Positions 58,993 to 64,000 of a stretch of 64,000 nucleotides of DNA are shown here, in pieces. The stretch comes from Gibbula magus (Eukaryota > Mollusca > Gastropoda > Trochida > Trochidae). The position numbers and the translations under genes are program-made. The stretch's first letter is position 1; every line of letters begins with the position of its first letter. Location: NCBI GenBank assembly GCA_936450465.1, contig OW388291.1, positions 36,122,656 through 36,186,655 of the forward strand, read 5' to 3'. Below the pieces are notes generated by a model. The model did not search any database, was not told the origin of the DNA, and saw only the letters and a program-made list of their open reading frames with translations.

Positions 58993-59208
58993 ATGTTTTA
59001 GATCTTTAGGCTTTATTTCTTGTAGATATATTGGAGAGGTAACACGATTAATTTATGATTTAATGGAATACACAGAAACATTTCAGATTCCTGGCTTATT
59101 ATTGTTAATTGACTTTGAAAAGGCATTTGATTCAGTAGACAGAACATATCTCACTAAGGTTCTACAGTTCTTTAAATTTGGACCTTGTATTATAAAATGG
59201 ATTGAGAC
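58958..59208 (+). pseudogene. LINE-C reverse transcriptase, part before the insertion
   Basis: Encodes the RT start and motif A (LLLLIDFEKAFDSVDRTYL), then FFKFGPCIIKWIET up to the insertion site. Real LINE sequence begins at about 59006; the codons before it belong to the flank. Confidence 0.8.
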
Positions 59209-60364
59209 GGTTACCTGTCAAAACGCAGAACTGCAAAACGCAGAATTCCTAATTAGCAGAAATGAAAAGTTCATTGTCAGGCAGGTCACACCTATTCAAG
59301 TAATGGACGGGTCCACTCTGACAGTGAGTAGATACAATCTTTGTCCACATTTATAGGTGTTAGAAACATGGGATAGACATTCCAATTCCACAATGGCTGG
59401 GTTAGGGAAAGTAGAATATGTTCGCTCAAAGGTCGTACAAGTGTGACTGTGTGTAAAGAGGACTTTACTCAAAAGTGCTTATATCACGGGATGCAAGTGA
59501 GTTGCTTTGTGGGTCTTACAAGATACAGGGTCTTACATACCCCGCTGTGATTTTATACCAAGATGTTATTACAAGAAATATATTGATCTGAACCTGAACT
59601 GAGACCCGAGATCGATTTATGAGTAGGATTATAGTATATTTTCTTAAGTCTGACAAGTCAATGATCTGCAAAGTAAGACACAGAAACCTTATGTTGATAG
59701 AAAAGCTGACGTTGATAAAATACATTGGAACTAAAACTGTGCTTGTTTCACTCTTCATATGAAATAAAGAAAAAAACCAACCCTGCAGCTACTGTTTGGT
59801 GGCGATTTATTAAAAAAAACACCACCACAATACCTTCACCCTGCAGCATAAGCAAGACACAGGACGTTCATTCCACAGGCGCCAGACCCTAAATATACAC
59901 CTACGTATATATATATATTCTGAGATTATTTTACAAAACTTTTATCAATAGCATTCTGACTCTGATTCTGATTCTGACTCTCATGATGATGAAGATGTGA
60001 ATGAAAGCAGAGATTGAACAATGAACAATGATAACCAATGTTGTAAATTATTGTAAATAAGTTATTGTAAGTTATTGTAAGTTATTGATATGATGTCAGA
60101 ATCATATTATATATGAAGAGATACATAATGTACAAATTGTTATGATCACACTATGATAGAATACGTCAAAATGATGAAAAAATCTAAGAAACATATGATT
60201 AAAAAACATGCACAATACATGTTTACACAACAACCTGTATTTTGTCTTCATTTCCTTGCGGTCCGTTCCATTATATTATGAGGGTTCAGGTGTGTGCAAC
60301 CAACCATAAATGTTGTTGTTTTAGCAGTTCTGCGTTTTGCAGTTCTGCGTTTTGACAGGATTCC
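59209..60364. mobile_element. 1156-bp non-autonomous DNA transposon nested in LINE-C, 8-bp target duplication
   Basis: ATTGAGAC occurs at 59201-59208 and 60365-60372. Inverted ends of about 38 bp share CCTGTCAAAACGCAGAACTG and continue CAAAACGCAGAA; the outermost bases are GGTTA and GGAAT. Removing the element and one target copy leaves the LINE frame intact. An 8-bp duplication points to hAT or a related 8-bp group; no transposase is present. Confidence 0.92.
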
Positions 60365-60631
60365 ATTGAGACACTATATAACGGTATTGAATCACGTGTA
60401 CTTGTGAATGCTTTTGCCTCCGAACCTTTCAAAATTGGACGCTGCTGTCGTCAAGGTGACCCAATTGCCCCATATCTATTTATACTTTGTGTAGAAATTT
60501 TAGGCATAATGATTAAAAACAATAAAGACATAAAAGGGATAGAGTTAGGAAATATTGAATACCTACTTGCACAATTTGCCGATGATACTACGTTGAGTTT
60601 AGATGGATCTAATGCCTTTATGCAACACTAA
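60365..60631 (+). pseudogene. LINE-C reverse transcriptase, part after the insertion
   Basis: In the same frame as the upstream part: ETLYNGIESRVLVNAFASEP, then GDPIAPYLFILCVEILG and FADDTTLSLDGS. Stops follow near 60629. Confidence 0.85.
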
Positions 60632-61670
60632 ATACTCTCCAATTTTTCCAACGTTTTTCTGGTTTGAAGATAAATGTATAAAAGACCAAATTAATATGGA
60701 TTGGATCCAAAAAACGATCTAGATATAAACTGTGCAAAGACTGGAAATTTGATTGGACTCAGACGAACCTTTCTCTTTTGGGAATCAACTTCGATATTGA
60801 TCTTGAGAACATGGTAGACAAAATTATGGTGAAAATTTTACCTATATTGAAAACCAAATGAATATTTGGTCGGCCCGAAATCTCACTCCTTAAGGCAGAA
60901 ACGCTATCCTGAAATCCCTTTTACTCCCTAAATTAAATCATTTTCTTCACTGCCAGATCCACCAAAGAATATACTTGAACAATTCCAGAAGAAATGTTTT
61001 CAATTCATTTGGAGGGGTAAGCCTGATAAAGTTAAACGCGATGTCCTTGTTCTTATACCTGAGCACGGAGGAATAAAAGCACCTAATATTAAGGAAATTA
61101 TTGCATCTCAAAAGCTAAGGTGGATAAGTAGACTAAAAAGTGGAGAAAACAATTGGGCTACTATTTTGGCAAACAGAATAAATGATATTAATGAGCTTTG
61201 GCTTTCAGATAGCATCTTTATTCGAGATAAAGTGATTCCAGAAATGACAAATGCATTTTGGAAAGATGTTCTAATGTCATACTAAATTTTTATTAATAAG
61301 TGTAAAACATCAAGCATTTCAGAAAGTGAACTGCTAAGTCATGATCAGTCTTTCTGGAATAATGATGGAATAAGAATAGATGGAAAGCCTATTACGTACA
61401 GATCATGGTGTACCAATGGTATAAGGTGTAATATTTATCAATGATCTGATGTACCACGAGGGTAGACTAATCAATCTTGAGGAATTTGAAAATAAATTTA
61501 AAATCCAAACCAATTTGTTAAGGTATGAAGGTATAAAAAAGTATGTTATGTCGTATATCTCTAAGTTAGATATACAAAACATGCAGAATGTTTGTCCAAG
61601 TCCAATTTATCCTTTTAACCTATTTCATATTAGTTAAAAATTAGGCAGTAAATATATATACACGAAATTA

Positions 61671-62111
61671 ATGGATTCGAAATATGTGCAATTACCCTGT
61701 TATAGCAAATGGGCCAGAATTTTAGATTGTGAACTCTCAGAAAAGGATTGGAGAGTATTTAATATGATAGCTCACAAATGCACCCGTAGTACTGACTTGA
61801 AATGGCTGCAGTATAGGATTATCCATCATATTCTACCTACAAATTGTTACTTATTCAGAATAAAGGTATCGGAAACACTACTATGTCGGTTTTGTAATAA
61901 AGAATTGGAAACTTTAGAGCACTTATTTTGGTATTGTGACCCGGTTGTAAAAATTTGGAAAAGTTTAGAAAAATGGCTACAGACCGCCCAAATTCATATA
62001 AATTTAACAGTGTCAAAGATAATGCTAGGGATAAAAGGAAGAAATAACAATCCCATTAATGCTATCATTTTATTTGTAAAAGACATTATATTCAAAAACA
62101 GTAAAAAATGA
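61671..62111 (+). pseudogene. LINE-C C-terminal zinc-binding domain
   Basis: 146-codon frame with KWARILDCELSEKDWRVF, WLQYRIIHHILPTN and CRFCNKELETLEHLFWYC (zf-RVT type Cys-Cys-His-Cys). The same domain is seen in LINE-B. Confidence 0.85.
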
Positions 62112-62625
62112 ATGTTCCGAATTTTCCGTAAATACTTGGCCAAATCAAGCAATATTACGACCTAACGAAATGCATTTACTTAGTTTCTGGTGAGAATGAT
62201 CCATTTGTTAAATTCTGGTCATCCTTACATACCATATTGAGAAATTAAATGTTTTGATAATCGACTGTAAATTGTCTGTATTACACACAGTTTCACTTTG
62301 TACTTAATACAATAAGCACGTCATATTGCCAATATTTATAATGTGCATGTACCTTAACCAATTATAGTATAACCTGTATAGCGCTGAAGGTCACTGTAAA
62401 CTATGTATATATGTCCTGTTATTTAAATGCACAATGTTTCTTTTTTCACGTTTCAACTGTGAATATGTTCAAACCGAATGTATGTAAAACTTGAAAAATA
62501 TGCAAATAAAAAAAAAAATAAAAAAAAAAAAAATGTTTTAGATCTGCGAGCTTGGATATACAGTTGGTGAATGTATCCGTGATTGAAGGGCGACCGAACA
62601 GCAAAACCAACTATAGATCTCCCTC

Positions 62626-62708
62626 ACAGGAACTCGATATTTTATTTGATATAGCGTGTAGGTCGTTTACCTACGTTTATCTTTAAATTACGATATCGAG
62701 TTTCTGTG
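62626..62708. mobile_element. Short palindromic MITE, family CAGGAACTC, copy 3
   Basis: CACAGGAACTCGATAT at the left, ATATCGAGTTTCTGTG at the right, with GTAGG...CCTAC inside. 83 bp. Confidence 0.75.
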
Positions 62709-62808
62709 GCCTACATGTAGCCTGTTTGAAATGTATCGTTCACGTTACACAATACATAAACGGACATGATATGTCATAGTTACCGAGCGAGACCGAGGTG
62801 TTCTAGTT

Positions 62809-63370
62809 AGTTGAACCCTCGCGCACGTTAAAGGTACATCGATCCATTGCGTTGTTTGGGGTCACATATATACGAAACGTTATAAATTGTGTTATGTTAT
62901 CGGGAAGTACTGACTGTTTCCAAAAAATTGCCATTTTGATCTTTGTCGACTTAGTATATTGACGATATGAAGGTAAAAGTAGTGATTTCTGATCGAAAAC
63001 CGGACAATGTACCACGTGTGGCGAGAGTCAAACGTAATTTTAGAATCTTATTTATAACAGACAAATTAATAAATTTGGGTTGATCATGTTTAATAAGTCA
63101 TATAACTACTGTGCATGTAAATTGGATGTGTAGTTTCGGTTTCTACACATGCATAATGATGTTACTCTATTTTAATTAGAAACTAGTAATTATGATATAT
63201 TTGGTGATTCGGGATGAATATGCAAGCCGAATGAATTTATTTGCACTGTAAACAGCACACATGGCGAGTCAGAACGTATCAAAGCCTAATAAAATTTTAT
63301 GAAACACAATGGATGCACCTTAAATCATGAACTCCGAGGCCCTTAGACCGACGTGCGCGGGGGTTCAACT
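62809..63370 (+). mobile_element. MITE family M470, copy 3, full length with TIRs
   Basis: Ends AGTTGAACCCTCGCGCACGT and ACGTGCGCGGGGGTTCAACT are inverted with 19 of 20 matching. Inner CATCGATCCATTG and CAATGGATGCACC also pair. 562 bp, no coding frame. Defines the family found at 16925-17410 and 37287-37680. Confidence 0.88.
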
Positions 63371-64000
63371 TATTTGTGTTATATCAATAACACCTACAAC
63401 ACATCTTTCACTTTATTTTAAACATTTTACACTCTAATTGGATATTTAAAATATATAAAACAAACCAAGAAATTTTCTTCACGAATTTGATTCTTTTGAA
63501 AATTCTTCCCATATCCCAAAGTTGGAACATTGGTACGACTAATGTTACCTGATTAAAACATTGTTTAAGAATATGCATGTGGACGAACATAGACAACCGA
63601 GATTTCAAAACTTTTTCACACTTTTTCATTTTATTTGAAATCTAGACAATTTGTCTCTGCGACACGACACTGGGGTTGAATCTGTATTGTACCCGGTCCT
63701 GGTAAGATATCACCACTCTGATGACCAGGTGGGCAAAGTTGTTGAATCAGAATTTTTGTGTAATTAAAGTTTCACTCTTGTTTACTGTAATGTCATATTA
63801 TCTTTCCAAAATCCAACATAAATTCAAGTATGTAGTTGACTACTGCAGTACTAGTTTTATGTTCAGGCTACTATTTTATGTCCTTAGTAACTGTAACTAG
63901 TAATTTTAATGTAGTTGATGTGCAAGGGATTTTGGCCAAGGGCCATTTTGACTTTTACTATGGCCATTTTGACTTTTCGGTATGACCATTGGGTTCTAGT
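63371..64000. other. No recognised feature
   Basis: AT-rich end of the window; no conserved frame, no repeat matching the rest of the window. Confidence 0.5.

Larger units (their letters stand above)
59006..62532 (+). mobile_element. LINE-C: 5'-truncated L1/Tx1-like LINE with target duplication and poly(A)
   Basis: Flanked by the 13-bp repeat ATGTTTTAGATCT (58993-59005 and 62533-62545), with an A-rich tail before the second copy. Starts inside the RT (RYIGEVTRLIYDLM). LIDFEKAFDSVD carries the first catalytic Asp. After the nested element come RQGDPIAPYLFIL and AQFADDTTLS (second catalytic pair). 61671-62111 encodes the C-terminus with CRFCNKELETLEHLFWYC. Stops between domains show it is dead. 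Length without the insert is 2371 bp. Confidence 0.88.

Overview
The window is animal nuclear DNA: AT-rich, intron-rich and full of transposable elements. The repeat landscape suggests a marine spiralian, most likely a mollusc. It includes elements with GGAC-type microsatellite ends and an AGAGCC...GATGAGCTAAAAA frame, a CCCCCGCCACGAAGTGG element with 169-bp internal tandem repeats, many foldback MITEs and several decayed LINEs. The species cannot be named from the sequence alone. No bacterial features, rRNA, convincing tRNA or CRISPR were seen.

Two complete protein-coding genes can be assembled by following splice sites and reading frame. (1) BAZ1A/ACF1, plus strand, 12231-34217: 24 coding exons, 4563 nt, 1520 codons plus stop, in frame throughout. 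It encodes the large subunit of the ISWI remodelling complexes ACF/CHRAC, with WAC, DDT, WHIM-type motifs, two PHD fingers and a C-terminal bromodomain. (2) ATG14 (Barkor), minus strand, 54973-45571: 8 coding exons, 1428 nt, 475 aa plus stop. It encodes the autophagy-specific subunit of the class III PI3-kinase complex, with paired CxxC motifs, coiled coil and a C-terminal BATS-like amphipathic segment. The genes converge, with about 11.4 kb between their stop codons. They act in separate processes (chromatin and autophagy) and nothing suggests they work together.

Layout: 1-2165 no recognised feature; 2166-5680 satellites, a foldback element and (TA)n tracts; 5690-11110 a decayed LINE (LINE-A) split by a 1.66-kb TIR element; 11640-12230 probable BAZ1A promoter and 5' UTR; 12231-34991 BAZ1A with its 3' UTR, whose introns carry a 1.36-kb palindrome, a 169-bp tandem array, a TTAA-flanked piggyBac-like element and MITEs; 34992-45570 intergenic with Helitron-like and MITE copies; 45571-54973 ATG14, whose introns hold LINE-B, two Helitron-like copies and several MITEs; 54974-55052 a compact putative ATG14 promoter with forkhead, E-box and CRE-like motifs; 55862-57260 a minus-strand LINE fragment (LINE-D) with a pentanucleotide tail; 59006-62532 a 5'-truncated LINE (LINE-C) with a 13-bp target duplication and a nested 1156-bp DNA element with an 8-bp target duplication; 62546-64000 two MITEs and otherwise unassigned DNA.

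No clearly new multi-gene system was found. The observations most worth following are the tandem duplication of splice-site sequence at both ends of ATG14 intron 6, the ATG14 promoter motif cluster, the two-PHD ACF1 with two SUMO-interaction-like motifs, and several well-bounded non-autonomous transposons.
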